Source: Burkholderia sp. NRF60-BP8
Lineage (GTDB): Bacteria; Pseudomonadota; Gammaproteobacteria; Burkholderiales; Burkholderiaceae
Assembly (NCBI RefSeq): GCF_001522585.2
Contig: NZ_CP013373.1
Coordinates: 992,001 to 1,056,000, forward strand
Direction of reading: 5' to 3'
DNA: 64,000 nt
A model generated the notes under the pieces. It did not search any database. It saw only the letters and a list, made by a program, of their open reading frames with translations, and was not told where the DNA came from. This document shows, piece after piece, positions 21,621 to 32,706 of the stretch. The number at the start of each line of letters is the position of its first letter. The first letter of the stretch is position 1. The position numbers were made by a program, and so were the translations under genes.

Positions 21621-22835
21621 TCAGTCGTCGCGCAGGAACAATTCCTGCAGGTCGTTGAGGAAACGCTGGCCGAGCGGCGTCGGCGCGATTCGGGTGAAAT
21701 CGCGCGTGATCAGTCCGCGCCGCTCCGCTTCCTTCAGCGCCGGCTCGATCGTGCTCATCGGCAGGCCCGTGCGTTCCGCGAAGCTGTGCACGGGGAAGCC
21801 CTCGACGAGCCGCAACGTGTTCAGCATGAATTCGAACGGTAGATCGCGCGCGCCGACTTCACGCTCTTCCTGCACGGCCGTGCCGGCCTTCGCCTGCTCG
21901 ATGAAGGTCGCCGGATGCTTGTAGCGCGCCTGCCGCAGGATCCGGTTCGGGAACGACAGCTTCGTGTGGGCGCCCGCACCGATCCCGAGATAGTCGCCGA
22001 AGCGCCAGTAATTCAGGTTGTGCTTGCACTGATGATTCGGCTTCGCGTACGCGGACACTTCGTAGCGTCCGTAGCCGGCTTCGGCCGTGCGCGCATGAAT
22101 CCATTCCTGCATGTCGGCCGACGCGTCGTCGTCGGGGACGACCGGCGGGAACTTCGCGAACAGCGTATTCGGCTCGAGCGTCAGGTGATACAGCGACAGG
22201 TGCGGCGGCGCGAACGACAGCGCGGTCTCGATGTCGGTGCGGCATTCGTCGAGCGTCTGGTTCGGCAGCGCGAACATCAGGTCGAGGTTGAAGTTGTCGA
22301 AGTTCTGCGCGGCGATCTCGACGGCCGCGCGTGCCTGCGCGGTGTCGTGAATCCGGCCGAGCGCCTTCAGGTGCGCCTCGTTGAAGCTCTGGATGCCGAC
22401 CGACAGGCGGTTCACGCCGCTTGCGCGGAACTGCGCGAACTTCGCGGCTTCGAACGTGCCCGGATTCGCCTCGAGCGTGATCTCGGCATCGGCGTCGAGC
22501 GGCAGCAGCGCACGCACGTCGGACAGCATCCGGTCGAGGCCGGCCGCCGACAGCAGGCTCGGCGTGCCGCCGCCGATGAACACGGTATGCACCTGCCGCC
22601 CCCACACGAGCGGCAGCGCCTGCTCGAGGTCGGCACGCAGTGCGTCGAGATAGTCGGCTTCCGGAAACCGCTCGCCTTTCCATTCGTGCGAGTTGAAATC
22701 GCAGTACGGGCACTTGCGCACGCACCACGGGAAATGCACGTACAGCGCGAGCGGCGGCAGCGACGTGAGGCGCACCTGGCCGGGCGACGTGAAGGTCGCG
22801 ACGACGCGTGCGCCGGTTTCCGCGGCCTGGCTCAT
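21621..22835 (-). CDS. hemW: HemW, radical SAM heme chaperone
   Basis: 404-aa radical SAM protein related to oxygen-independent coproporphyrinogen oxidase HemN. The cluster motif CVRKCPYC (Cys 38, 42, 45) sits in LYVHFPWCVRKCPYCDFNSH, followed by FIGGGTPSLL and EANPGTFE, then GIGAGAHTKL and a C-terminal HemN-type domain. The single extra Cys upstream seen in true HemN is missing, which favours HemW, a heme-binding chaperone. Member of the hemW-rdgB-rph operon: rdgB ends 34 bp upstream. Confidence 0.92.
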   Translation of the reverse strand: MSQAAETGARVVATFTSPGQVRLTSLPPLALYVHFPWCVRKCPYCDFNSHEWKGERFPEADYLDALRADLEQALPLVWGRQVHTVFIGGGTPSLLSAAGLDRMLSDVRALLPLDADAEITLEANPGTFEAAKFAQFRASGVNRLSVGIQSFNEAHLKALGRIHDTAQARAAVEIAAQNFDNFNLDLMFALPNQTLDECRTDIETALSFAPPHLSLYHLTLEPNTLFAKFPPVVPDDDASADMQEWIHARTAEAGYGRYEVSAYAKPNHQCKHNLNYWRFGDYLGIGAGAHTKLSFPNRILRQARYKHPATFIEQAKAGTAVQEEREVGARDLPFEFMLNTLRLVEGFPVHSFAERTGLPMSTIEPALKEAERRGLITRDFTRIAPTPLGQRFLNDLQELFLRDD

Positions 22836-22869
22836 GCCACCTCCCGCGGCGAAGCGATATCGGGTACGG

Positions 22870-23496
22870 TCATGCTTCCTCCGCGAGCCGGGCGAGCAGT
22901 GCCTTCAGCGCCAGCGCGCGATGGCTGTGCGTGTTCTTCACGGCCGGCTCGAGTTCGGCGGCCGTCGCGCCGAGCGACGGCAGGTAGAAATACGGGTCGT
23001 AGCCGAATCCGTGTTCGCCGCGCGGCGTATCGACGATCTCGCCGGCCCAGCGCCCTTCGGCGAACAGCGGTTCCGGATCGTCCGCATGGCGCACGAGCGC
23101 GAGCACGCAGCAGTAGTAGGCGCGCCGGTCGTCGACGCCGCGCAACTGCTCGACGAGATACGCATTGTTCGCCGCGTCGCCCTTGGCGCGGCCCGCGCGC
23201 TGCGCGTAGCGCGCCGAATAGACGCCCGGCGCGCCGCGCAGCACGCGCACGCACAGGCCGGAATCGTCGGCGATCGCCGGCAGCCCGGTGAGCCGCGATG
23301 CGTGGCGCGCCTTGGTCAGCGCGTTCTCGATGAACGTGCCGAACGGCTCTTCCGCCTCCGGCACCGCGAGGTCGCCCTGCGGGACGATCTCGATGCCGAC
23401 CGTCGCGAACAGCGCGGTGAATTCGCGCAGCTTGCCCGGGTTGTTCGATGCGAGCACGATGCGCGACAGCGGCGCGAGGGTGAGGTCGTCAGGCAT
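22870..23496 (-). CDS. rdgB: XTP/dITP pyrophosphatase (non-canonical purine NTPase)
   Basis: 208-aa Ham1-family enzyme that removes dITP, XTP and ITP from the nucleotide pool. Motifs: [14 protein letters not shown] near the N terminus (phosphate binding), [29 protein letters not shown] (metal-binding Asp pair) and GFGYDPYF plus [10 protein letters not shown] at the C terminus (base recognition). It overlaps the end of rph by 8 bp, so the genes are translationally coupled. Confidence 0.94.
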   Translation of the reverse strand: MPDDLTLAPLSRIVLASNNPGKLREFTALFATVGIEIVPQGDLAVPEAEEPFGTFIENALTKARHASRLTGLPAIADDSGLCVRVLRGAPGVYSARYAQRAGRAKGDAANNAYLVEQLRGVDDRRAYYCCVLALVRHADDPEPLFAEGRWAGEIVDTPRGEHGFGYDPYFYLPSLGATAAELEPAVKNTHSHRALALKALLARLAEEA

Positions 23497-24229
23497 GGCT
23501 CACGCCCAGGACATCTTTTTGCAGCCGCACGAGCTCGGCGATCCCGCCCTGAGCGAGGTCCAGCAGCGCGCTCATCTCGGCGCGCGAGAACGGCACGCCT
23601 TCGGCCGTGCCCTGCACTTCGACGAAGCCGCCCGCGCCCGTCATCACGACGTTCATGTCGGTGTCGCAGCGCGAATCTTCCGCGTAGTCGAGATCGAGCA
23701 CGGGCGCGCCTTCGTACACGCCGACCGAGATCGCAGCGACATGGTCGGTGATCGGCGAGCGCGCGAGCTTGCCGGCCGCGATCAGCGTCGACACGGCGTC
23801 GTGCGCGGCGACGAACGCGCCGGTGATGCTGGCCGTGCGCGTGCCGCCGTCGGCTTGGATCACGTCGCAGTCGATGTGGATCGTGCGCGGGCCGAGCGCC
23901 TCGAGATCGAACACCGCGCGCAGCGCGCGGCCGATCAGGCGCTGAATTTCCTGCGTCCGGCCCGTCTGCTTGCCGCGGGCGGCTTCGCGGTCGCTGCGCG
24001 TGTGGGTCGCGCGCGGCAGCATCCCGTATTCGGCGGTCAGCCAGCCTTGCCCGCGCTCGCGCAGGAACTCGGGCACGCGCTCGGCGACGCTTGCGGTGCA
24101 GAGCACCTTGGTGTCGCCGAATTCGACCAGCACGGAGCCTTCGGCGTGTTTCGTGTAGTGGCGCGTGAGGGCGACCTTGCGCAGTTCGTCGGCGCGGCGG
24201 CCGCTAGGGCGGGAAACGGAAGACGTCAT
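23489..24229 (-). CDS. rph: Ribonuclease PH
   Basis: 246-aa phosphorolytic 3'-5' exoribonuclease that trims tRNA 3' ends. Family signatures [92 protein letters not shown] and the active-site [21 protein letters not shown] are complete. The ATG at 24229 is the family start. Divergent from yicC, 172 bp away. First gene of the rph-rdgB-hemW operon. Confidence 0.95.
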   Translation of the reverse strand: MTSSVSRPSGRRADELRKVALTRHYTKHAEGSVLVEFGDTKVLCTASVAERVPEFLRERGQGWLTAEYGMLPRATHTRSDREAARGKQTGRTQEIQRLIGRALRAVFDLEALGPRTIHIDCDVIQADGGTRTASITGAFVAAHDAVSTLIAAGKLARSPITDHVAAISVGVYEGAPVLDLDYAEDSRCDTDMNVVMTGAGGFVEVQGTAEGVPFSRAEMSALLDLAQGGIAELVRLQKDVLGVSHA

Positions 24230-24400
24230 GGGAAATCGCGGAAGGGGAGGAAACCCCGATTTTAGCGCCGAACGGCGGGCGTGCCCGGCGGGATGGTCCG
24301 CAAAAATGGGATAATGCGCGCTTCCCGCCCCGCGCCTTTCGATGCGCCGGGCGCCTCGATGTATCCCCGCCCGCGAGGGCACCAGACGGCGAGACGAACC

Positions 24401-26015
<1,615 letters not shown>

Positions 26016-26073
26016 CGCGGGGCACGAGGGACATAAGGTAGAATAAGGACTATATTCAGAAGGAATTACCAAC

Positions 26074-26277
26074 ATGGCTCGCATTACCGTCGAAGACTGC
26101 CTGAAGCAAATCCCGAATCGCTTCGAACTGGCGCTCGCCGCCACCTATCGCGCGCGGCAGCTCGCGCAAGGCCATACGCCGAAAATCGAAAGCCGCGACA
26201 AGCCGACCGTCGTCGCGCTGCGCGAAATCGCCGCCGGCCAGGTCGGCGTCGAGATGCTGAAGAAGGTGCCGGTGTAA
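26074..26277 (+). CDS. rpoZ: RNA polymerase omega subunit
   Basis: 67-aa subunit that helps fold beta' and forms part of the ppGpp site. [62 protein letters not shown] is the full family sequence. GAAGGA is 11 bases upstream. It precedes spoT by 63 bp, linking the ppGpp synthetase/hydrolase with its polymerase target. Confidence 0.96.
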
Positions 26278-26340
26278 CGCGCATCCGGCCCGTTCCAGCC
26301 ATGTAGTCCCCGCGCGCAACGACTCGACCTGGAGGCGAAT

Positions 26341-28707
26341 ATGAGCACCACCCCATCGTCCGCCTCCGCGGATCCGACCACCGAAGCCCCGGCCCAGTCG
26401 CCTGCGCGCCAGTACATCGACGCGGTCCTCGAACAGTCCTTCCGGCATCTGTTCGGGCCGACCGCCACACCGGAGCAGCCGCGCAAGCACGGCGTCGTTT
26501 CGATCGCGAAACTGACGGCCATGCTTGCCGAATATCTCGCTCCGGACGAAATCAAAGAGGTCAAGGCGGCGTTCCACTTCAGCGACGAAGCCCACCTCGG
26601 TCAATATCGCCAGAGCGGCGAGCCCTATATCACCCATCCCGTCGCCGTCGCGGAAATCTGCGCCGGCTGGAAGCTCGACGCGCAGGCCGTGATGGCCGCG
26701 TTGCTGCACGACGTGATGGAAGACCAGGGCGTGACCAAGAACGAGCTGGCCGAGCGGTTCGGCCCGAAGGTCGCCGAACTGGTCGACGGCCTGTCGAAGC
26801 TCGACAAGATGGAATTCCGCAGCCGCGAGGAAGCGCAGGCGGAAAACTTCCGCAAGATGCTGCTCGCGATGGCGCGCGACGTGCGCGTCATTCTCGTCAA
26901 GCTCGCCGATCGCCTGCACAACATGCGCACGCTCGGCGCGGTGCCGATGGAAAAGCGCCGTCGCGTTGCGCGCGAAACGCTCGACATCTACGCGCCGATC
27001 GCGCACCGGCTCGGGTTGAACAACACGTATCGCGAGCTGCAGGACATGAGCTTCGCGAACTTCAACCCGCATCGCTACGCGACGCTCGAGAAGGCCGTGA
27101 AGGCCGCGCGTGGCAACCGCCGCGAAGTGATCAGCAAGATCCTCGAGGCCGCGCAGCGCGCGATGGCCGACGCGAAGATCGACGCCGAGATCACCGGCCG
27201 CGAGAAGACCATCTACAGCGTCTACCGCAAGATGCGCGACAAGCAGCTGTCGTTCTCGCAGGTGCTCGACGTGTACGGCTTCCGGGTCGTCGTCGACAGC
27301 CCGCTCGACTGCTACACGTGCATCGGCGCGCTGCATGCGCTGTACAAGCCCGTGCCCGGCAAGTTCAAGGATTACATCGCGATCCCGAAGATCAACGGCT
27401 ATCAGTCGCTGCACACGACGCTCGTCGGCCCGTTCGGCGCGCCGATCGAGTTCCAGGTGCGCACGCGCAAGATGCACGAGATCGCCGAGGCGGGGGTCGC
27501 TGCGCACTGGCTGTACAAGAACGGCAGCGCGGATCTCAGCGATGTGCAGAAGCGCGCGCATCAGTGGCTGAAGTCGCTGCTCGACATCCAGAGCGAAGCC
27601 GGCGATTCGAGCGAATTCCTCGAGCACGTGAAGATCGACCTGTTCCCCGACGCGGTCTACGTGTTCACGCCGAAGTCGAAGATCATGGCGCTGCCGCGCG
27701 GCGCGACGGCGCTCGATTTCGCGTATTCGATCCACAGCGATCTCGGCAACCAGTGCGTGGCCGTGAAGATCAACAACGAGCTGCTGCCGCTGCGCACCGA
27801 ATTGAAGAGCGGCGACATCGTCGAGGTGATCACCGCGCCGTATTCGAAGCCGAACCCCGCGTGGCTCGGCTTCGTGCGTACCGGCAAGGCGCGCTCGGCG
27901 ATTCGCCACTACCTGAAGACGATGCGCCTGAACGAGTCCGTGCAACTAGGCGAGCGGCTCGTCGACCAGAGCCTGAAGGTCTATGGTCTCGCGCTGGCCG
28001 ACGTCGAGCCGGAAGTGTGGGAGAAGCTCGTGCAGTGGACGGGCAACAAGAGTCGCCAGGAAATCTTCGCGGACATCGGCCTCGGCCGTCGCGTCGCCGC
28101 GGTGATGGCCAAGCGCATCGAGGTGCTGATGAGCGGCCGCGACGCGGACGACGATCTCCCGAAGTCCGAGCGGCATCCCGCGCATCACGCGCCGCCGGTC
28201 GTGATCACCGGCACCGAAGGGATGTCCGTGCAGTTGTCCGCCTGCTGCCGGCCGATCCCCGGCGACGCGATCATGGGTTACATCGGCATCGGTCTGGGCA
28301 TGGCGATTCATACGACGGATTGCCGTGTCGCGCAGCGCATCCATCGCCGCGATCCGGGGCGCTGGATCGACGTCGAATGGGCGCCGCAGCCGGGCCGCCT
28401 GTTCGATGTCGCGGTGAAGGCGCTCGTGAAGAACACGAAGGGCATCTTCGCGCGCGTCGCGGCGGATATCACGTCGGCCGACGCGAACATCGTCCATATC
28501 GCGATGGACGAGGATCTGACGCACGAATCGACGGTGCTGCGCTTCGTGATCCAGGTCAGCGACCGCGTGCATCTCGCGAACGTGATGCGGCGCGTGAGAA
28601 CCAATCCGGACGTGATGCGGATCATGCGCGAGCGTTCGACCGACGACGGCGCGCACGCGCGCCATGACGGCGGCATGCGCATCGAGCGCGAGCGGCAGGA
28701 TTACTGA
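26341..28707 (+). CDS. spoT: Bifunctional (p)ppGpp synthetase/hydrolase
   Basis: 788-aa RSH protein. The N-terminal HD hydrolase domain is intact (YITHPVAVAEICAGW, LLHDVMEDQG with His-Asp at about 123-124). The synthetase domain has SVYRKMRDKQLSFSQVLDVYGFRVVV and IAIPKINGYQSLHTTLVGPFGAPIEFQVRTRKMHEIAEAGVAAHW; then TGS (IDLFPDAVYVFTPKSKIMALPRGATALDFAYSIHSDLGNQ), helical, zinc-finger-like (QLSACCRPIPGDAIMGYIG) and ACT domains. A functional HD makes it SpoT rather than RelA. Ends at a strong terminator. Confidence 0.95.
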   Translation: MSTTPSSASADPTTEAPAQSPARQYIDAVLEQSFRHLFGPTATPEQPRKHGVVSIAKLTAMLAEYLAPDEIKEVKAAFHFSDEAHLGQYRQSGEPYITHPVAVAEICAGWKLDAQAVMAALLHDVMEDQGVTKNELAERFGPKVAELVDGLSKLDKMEFRSREEAQAENFRKMLLAMARDVRVILVKLADRLHNMRTLGAVPMEKRRRVARETLDIYAPIAHRLGLNNTYRELQDMSFANFNPHRYATLEKAVKAARGNRREVISKILEAAQRAMADAKIDAEITGREKTIYSVYRKMRDKQLSFSQVLDVYGFRVVVDSPLDCYTCIGALHALYKPVPGKFKDYIAIPKINGYQSLHTTLVGPFGAPIEFQVRTRKMHEIAEAGVAAHWLYKNGSADLSDVQKRAHQWLKSLLDIQSEAGDSSEFLEHVKIDLFPDAVYVFTPKSKIMALPRGATALDFAYSIHSDLGNQCVAVKINNELLPLRTELKSGDIVEVITAPYSKPNPAWLGFVRTGKARSAIRHYLKTMRLNESVQLGERLVDQSLKVYGLALADVEPEVWEKLVQWTGNKSRQEIFADIGLGRRVAAVMAKRIEVLMSGRDADDDLPKSERHPAHHAPPVVITGTEGMSVQLSACCRPIPGDAIMGYIGIGLGMAIHTTDCRVAQRIHRRDPGRWIDVEWAPQPGRLFDVAVKALVKNTKGIFARVAADITSADANIVHIAMDEDLTHESTVLRFVIQVSDRVHLANVMRRVRTNPDVMRIMRERSTDDGAHARHDGGMRIERERQDY

Positions 28708-28749
28708 CGCAGGCGCTCCTTGGTGGCGGGCGAATTCGACGATCGACGG

Positions 28750-28774
28750 ACGGCGGCCTATGGCCGCCGTTTTC
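28750..28774 (+). terminator. Terminator after spoT
   Basis: Perfect stem ACGGCGGCC-TAT-GGCCGCCGT followed by TTTTC, 43 bp after the spoT stop. Confidence 0.88.
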
Positions 28775-28850
28775 ATTGGAGCTTGCTGAAACGCGGCCGA
28801 CGTTGCCGGCGGCGTCCGGACTGATGGCGCGAGCGAGGGGGAGGTGGGCG

Positions 28851-28888
28851 CAAAAAGAAAAAGGGCTTTCCCGGAGGAAAGCCCTTTT
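28851..28888 (-). terminator. Terminator of the tRNA-Arg cluster
   Basis: AAAAGGGCTTTCC and GGAAAGCCCTTTT form a long stem, followed on the minus strand by CTTTTTG. It ends the leftward tRNA-Arg transcript 5 bp after the last tRNA. Confidence 0.85.
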
Positions 28889-28892
28889 AAGG

Positions 28893-28969
28893 TGGCGCGG
28901 CTGGCAGGATTCGAACCCACGACCCCTTGGTTCGTAGCCAAGTACTCTATCCAACTGAGCTACAGCCGC
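28893..28969 (-). tRNA. tRNA-Arg(ACG), copy 3 in transcript order
   Basis: 77-nt tRNA with encoded CCA; anticodon loop CTACGAA (anticodon ACG), TTCGAAT in the T loop, acceptor GCGGCTG/CAGCCGC. Identical in sequence to the two copies upstream. Confidence 0.96.
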
Positions 28970-29030
28970 ACGCAAAACGGTACTGCTTCAACTGTCGGAG
29001 CCTTCTGCGATGGGAAGGCCCCCAAAAAAG

Positions 29031-29107
29031 TGGCGCGGCTGGCAGGATTCGAACCCACGACCCCTTGGTTCGTAGCCAAGTACTCTATCCAACTGAGCTA
29101 CAGCCGC
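29031..29107 (-). tRNA. tRNA-Arg(ACG), copy 2
   Basis: 77-nt copy identical to the other two. Spacers of 61 and 66 bp separate the copies. Each spacer has a GGCCTTC-type inverted repeat that may be a processing hairpin. Confidence 0.96.
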
Positions 29108-29173
29108 ACGCAAAAACAAACTTCTACTGCTTCGAACTGAAAGGGCCTTCGGTTCGGAAGGCCCTCGAAAAAG

Positions 29174-29250
29174 TGGCGCGGCTGGCAGGATTCGAACCCA
29201 CGACCCCTTGGTTCGTAGCCAAGTACTCTATCCAACTGAGCTACAGCCGC
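29174..29250 (-). tRNA. tRNA-Arg(ACG), copy 1
   Basis: First tRNA of the leftward cluster, 77 nt with CCA, anticodon ACG. The region between it and greB (29251-29379) should carry both divergent promoters. Confidence 0.96.
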
Positions 29251-29379
29251 ACGCAGAAGCGGAAGTATAGCAGAGTCATATAAAAAGGGAAGCCTTATTC
29301 GCGAATAAGGTGGCATGGCCTTGGCCGGCCGCCCTTCGTGTACCCTTGGGGGATCAGTCATCCACGTTGAATCTGCATC

Positions 29380-29946
29380 ATGAACAAGGCGTTTGTCAAA
29401 GAATCGGACGGTGACGACGACGATCTCGACCAGGCTCAACCCGCGATTCCGGCGGGCGCGAAGAACTACATCACGCCGGCCGGCCACAAGCGGCTGCGCG
29501 ACGAGCTGCTGAACCTGATCGACGTCGAGCGTCCCGAGGTCGTGCGGCTCGTATCGTGGGCCGCGTCGAACGGCGACCGGTCGGAAAACGGCGACTACAT
29601 CTACGGCAAGCGGCGGCTTCGCGAGATCGACCGCCGGATCCGCTTCCTGACGAAGCGGCTCGATCTCGCCGAAGTCGTCGACGCGAGCCGGCAGGAGAAC
29701 GTCGATCAGGTGTTCTTCGGCGCGACGGTCGATTACGAGACGCCGGACGGCGAGGATCACACGGTGACGATCGTCGGGATCGACGAGGTCGATCTCGATC
29801 GCGGCTGCGTCAGCTGGATTTCGCCGGTCGCACGCGCGCTGATCAAGGCGAGGATCGGCGATACCGTCACGCTGATGACGCCGGCCGGCCCGCAGCCGAT
29901 CGATATCCTCGATGTGCGTTACCCGGCCGCGGACAGCGGGACGTGA
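29380..29946 (+). CDS. greB: Transcript cleavage factor GreB
   Basis: 188-aa elongation factor that reactivates backtracked RNA polymerase. The coiled-coil domain has NYITPAGHKRLRDELLNLI and the tip acidic motif SNGDRSENGDYIYGKRRLREIDRRIRFLTKRLD, where YIYGK distinguishes GreB from GreA. The C-terminal FKBP-like domain has VFFGATVDYETPDGEDHTVTIVGIDE. An acidic N-terminal extension of about 25 residues (DGDDDDLDQ) is typical for Burkholderia. Confidence 0.94.
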   Translation: MNKAFVKESDGDDDDLDQAQPAIPAGAKNYITPAGHKRLRDELLNLIDVERPEVVRLVSWAASNGDRSENGDYIYGKRRLREIDRRIRFLTKRLDLAEVVDASRQENVDQVFFGATVDYETPDGEDHTVTIVGIDEVDLDRGCVSWISPVARALIKARIGDTVTLMTPAGPQPIDILDVRYPAADSGT

Positions 29947-30001
29947 ACCCCGTGGCCGGCCCTTCGCCGGGCAGTCCGGCCATCGGCGAGACCTCTTCGC
30001 G

Positions 30002-30031
30002 AAAAAAAAGCGCCTCGCGAGGCGCTTTTTT
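30002..30031. terminator. Bidirectional terminator, greB/porin
   Basis: AAAAAAAAGCGCCTCGCGAGGCGCTTTTTT: perfect stem flanked by A- and T-tracts between converging greB and the porin gene, so it works in both directions. Confidence 0.92.
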
Positions 30032-30049
30032 GTGCCGAAGCCGCTCCGG

Positions 30050-31201
30050 TCAGAAACGGTGACGCAGGCCGGCAGTCACCGCGATCTGCTTGTTGGTCGA
30101 CGAAGCACCGCCGAGACCATTGACATAGGCGCCGAGGCCCAGGCCGTCCGTGCTGACTCGCTGATACACGCCTTGCACATACACGTCGGTTCGCTTGGAC
30201 AGCGCATAGTCGGTCTGCAGGTTGAATTGATTCCAGCCCGGATGGCGGCCGTCCAGGAAGCCTGCGGTGTACGTGTACGACCCGGCCAGCGACAAGGCCG
30301 GCGTGAGCGCATAGCGTGCGTTGACTTCGTAGTTGTTGAAGCGGGCGAACGTGCCGTCGAGGGCCAGACCGTTCGACACGCCCGACGCACCCGCCGAGAT
30401 GCCGAGCGCGCGGTTCACGCGCGATTGCGTGAATACGAAGCCGGCCGTGGCCGGGCCGAACGTGTAGTTCAGGCCACCGCCGAACACGCGCTGGCGCTTG
30501 CCGACGAACGTGTTGTCGCCTGCCACCGCGCCGGCGCTGTTGGTGACCGCAGCCGACGTGAGCCCCGAGATGTCGTTGTTCAACTGCAGGTAGCCGGCGC
30601 CGATATTGAAGCCGGCGTAGGAATACGACACGCCCGCGCTGTATGCGCGATTGTTCGAGAACTGGCTGCTGTTCGAGAAGCCGTACAACGCGCCGAACTT
30701 CAAGCCGCCGAAATTGACGCTCGTATATTTGACCGAGTTATTGATCCGGAACGAATTGTTCAGGTTGTCGTTATCGAACGGGTGGGCAAACTGGGTGCCG
30801 CCGAATTGCGTGCCGGTCAGCGACAGCGGCCCGATGTAGTCGACGACGCTATCGTACTGGCGACCGAGGGTGACGGAGCCGAACTGGTCTTGCGACAGGC
30901 CGACGAACGCCTGGCGGCCGAATTCGCGGCCATTCTGGCCGAGCGTGCCGTTGGCGATGTTGAAGCCGTTTTCCAGCACGAAGATCGCTTTCAGGCCTCC
31001 GCCGAGATCTTCCGTGCCGCGCAGGCCCCAGCGGCTGCCGTTGATCTGGCCGCTGCGTTCCGACCATGAGCTGTGCCCGCCCTGATTGTTCGTGTAGGTG
31101 ATGCCAGCATCGATCAGGCCGTACAGCGTCACGCTGCTTTGAGCATGGGCTGCGGTAACGAACACGCCCGACAACGCGGTGACGATCAGGGTTTTTTTCA
31201 T
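30050..31201 (-). CDS. Outer-membrane porin, OmpC-like
   Basis: 383-aa 16-stranded trimeric porin of the betaproteobacterial Gram-negative porin family. Signal peptide MKKTLIVTALSGVFVTAAHAQ, then SSVTLYGLIDAGITYTNN, SRWGLRGTEDLGGGLKAIFVLENGFNIANG and FGRQAFVGLSQDQFGSVTLGRQY; ends GLRHRF with the C-terminal Phe needed for outer-membrane assembly. The ATG at 31201 has GGAG nine bases upstream. It admits small hydrophilic solutes; specificity unknown. Confidence 0.94.
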   Translation of the reverse strand: MKKTLIVTALSGVFVTAAHAQSSVTLYGLIDAGITYTNNQGGHSSWSERSGQINGSRWGLRGTEDLGGGLKAIFVLENGFNIANGTLGQNGREFGRQAFVGLSQDQFGSVTLGRQYDSVVDYIGPLSLTGTQFGGTQFAHPFDNDNLNNSFRINNSVKYTSVNFGGLKFGALYGFSNSSQFSNNRAYSAGVSYSYAGFNIGAGYLQLNNDISGLTSAAVTNSAGAVAGDNTFVGKRQRVFGGGLNYTFGPATAGFVFTQSRVNRALGISAGASGVSNGLALDGTFARFNNYEVNARYALTPALSLAGSYTYTAGFLDGRHPGWNQFNLQTDYALSKRTDVYVQGVYQRVSTDGLGLGAYVNGLGGASSTNKQIAVTAGLRHRF

Positions 31202-31570
31202 GGATATGTCTCCAAACACGATGATGTCGATCGAACCTGCGGTGGACTGGCGGTGGTTTGCTTGACGCTGTAGCCGGTCCGGCAGAACGGCGGTGCGCTT
31301 ATCAGAAAGCCGTCTGCAGTGTACGGAGTGTGCGGAGCAGGGGTGTCTTACGCTTTAAGAAATAATATATTTTGGAATCCGCAAAAATCGGAAAAACCGC
31401 GCAAACGGTTGCCAGGCAAGGGTTTGTGGCGGTGCAGCGAAGAGAAATGACGATCAGGACTGCCGAGGGGGCGTTGCGTGATTGCGACAGACGGTCAGTG
31501 GAGGGCGGGGGCCGCTATAGCGCGATTATTGACACATCGGCAATAGAGGTTTGTGTGGAGCATGGATAAT

Positions 31571-31690
31571 GAAAGGTAGTTCTCTCGCTATACTGCGATC
31601 TCTGCTTTCCGAAGCAGACTTTTTCGTTGACGGAAAAGATCTCCAAACCTTTGTCGGCGCGACTTCCCAGTCGCGCTTTTTTTTTGCCCG
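31571..31690 (+). ncRNA. Candidate small RNA with strong terminator
   Basis: The gene-free stretch 31202-31702 ends on the plus strand with GCGCGACT-TCCC-AGTCGCGC followed by nine T (31657-31689), a perfect intrinsic terminator with no gene before it. Upstream is a second hairpin, TCTGCTTT-CCG-AAGCAGA (31611-31618 region). Possible promoter elements GATAAT (31565) and TATACT (31589) lie just before. The exact 5' end is not determined. The remaining part, 31202-31520, is the porin promoter region without other features. Confidence 0.5.
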
Positions 31691-31702
31691 CTGCCCGGCG
31701 CG

Positions 31703-31969
31703 CTACGGCGTGTACGAGCGGCGCTTGCGCTTGCCCGCAGGCGCGGCGTCTTCTGCCTCGATCGGCGGCGGCGTGTAGGTCCAGTCTTCCATCACGTAGT
31801 GACGGGCATCCAGAGGCGATGCGAGCAGGTTCTGCCAGTGATCGCCGTGCCACGTCGTATCGAATTCGGTATCGCACGGCGCTTCGCGCGCGGACTCGGC
31901 CAGGGCGCGGGACTTGCGACGTACGCGCCCGAGCCGGCTCGCGAAGCGCATGATTCCGTCCAACCACAT
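31703..31969 (-). CDS. Conserved small basic protein, unknown
   Basis: 88-aa protein MWLDGIMRFASRLGRVRRKSRALAESAREAPCDTEFDTTWHGDHWQNLLASPLDARHYVMEDWTYTPPPIEAEDAAPAGKRKRRSYTP. An excellent ribosome site (AGGAGAGG) precedes the ATG. The basic N-terminal part may be an amphipathic helix and the C terminus is charged. No family recognised. Confidence 0.68.
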   Translation of the reverse strand: MWLDGIMRFASRLGRVRRKSRALAESAREAPCDTEFDTTWHGDHWQNLLASPLDARHYVMEDWTYTPPPIEAEDAAPAGKRKRRSYTP

Positions 31970-32216
31970 GACCCTCTCCTTCCTTTCGGCGTTGATTCAG
32001 GATCGCAACGTCACCGGATTTCCGCAACCCGGAAAAAACCCGAGGATTTTACCGAATCGATTTGTCCCCGGTAGGAATTTCACGCTCCGGATTAATGACG
32101 ATCCGGTCCCGGTAATATTGACAGGTTCTTGATGCGCATCAATTAATTAAAGGCGATGGTGTACCGATTCCAGTGGTATTAGCGTCTTTTGGAGAAAGCG
32201 TTCGCTAAAAATTTTC

Positions 32217-32246
32217 TTGACGCGCCCGGATCGTCCAATTTATAAA
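32217..32246 (+). promoter_or_regulatory. Promoter of the cold-shock gene
   Basis: TTGACG (32217-32222) and TATAAA (32241-32246), 18-bp spacing. A start near 32253 gives a leader of about 110 nt before the ATG, like the long thermosensing leader of cspA. The AT-rich stretch 31970-32216 before it has no gene. Confidence 0.65.
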
Positions 32247-32362
32247 GTCAGCACTCCGTCCTCGGGCGGAGCGCTGGTACGGGTGCTGGCGCGATGTTTC
32301 GGGATTTCGGGAAACGGCTATAAAAATAGCTTTTTTGATCTTATCGAGTGGGGAACGAAGAC

Positions 32363-32566
32363 ATGGATACCGGTATCGTGAAATGGTTTAACGATGCTAA
32401 AGGTTTTGGCTTTATTACGTCGGACAATGGCGGTGAAGATTTGTTTGCGCACTTTTCCGAAATCCGGATGGACGGCTTCAAGACGCTGAAGGAAAACCAG
32501 CGTGTTTCGTTCGAGGTCAAAGTCGGGCCGAAAGGCAAGCAGGCGGCGAATATCCAGGCGGTCTGA
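32363..32566 (+). CDS. Cold-shock protein, CspA family
   Basis: 67-aa single OB-fold RNA chaperone. RNP1 KGFGFI and RNP2 DLFAHF are present in [67 protein letters not shown]. The ATG at 32363 fits the family; an in-frame start 15 bp earlier is unneeded. The ~110-nt leader suggests post-transcriptional temperature control. A strong terminator follows. Confidence 0.95.
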   Translation: MDTGIVKWFNDAKGFGFITSDNGGEDLFAHFSEIRMDGFKTLKENQRVSFEVKVGPKGKQAANIQAV

Positions 32567-32593
32567 CGCGCCTCGCATTGCCGATCACGTCCG

Positions 32594-32617
32594 GCCCCCG
32601 CATCGCGGGGGCTTTTT
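32594..32617 (+). terminator. Terminator after the cold-shock gene
   Basis: GCCCCCG-CAT-CGCGGGGGC followed by TTTTTG, 28 bp after the stop codon. Confidence 0.9.
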
Positions 32618-32706
32618 GTTTTCCGGGGACGGAACGAGCCGTCCGGGCTGGCCGCGAGTACGCATGCCGGTGCATACTCATGGAAGCATCGTTTCCCTGC
32701 CTTTTC

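Noticed and set aside
28893..29250. Regular repeats that could suggest a CRISPR array
   Set aside because: The repeats are complete tRNA-Arg genes, not CRISPR repeats. No CRISPR array was seen anywhere in the window.
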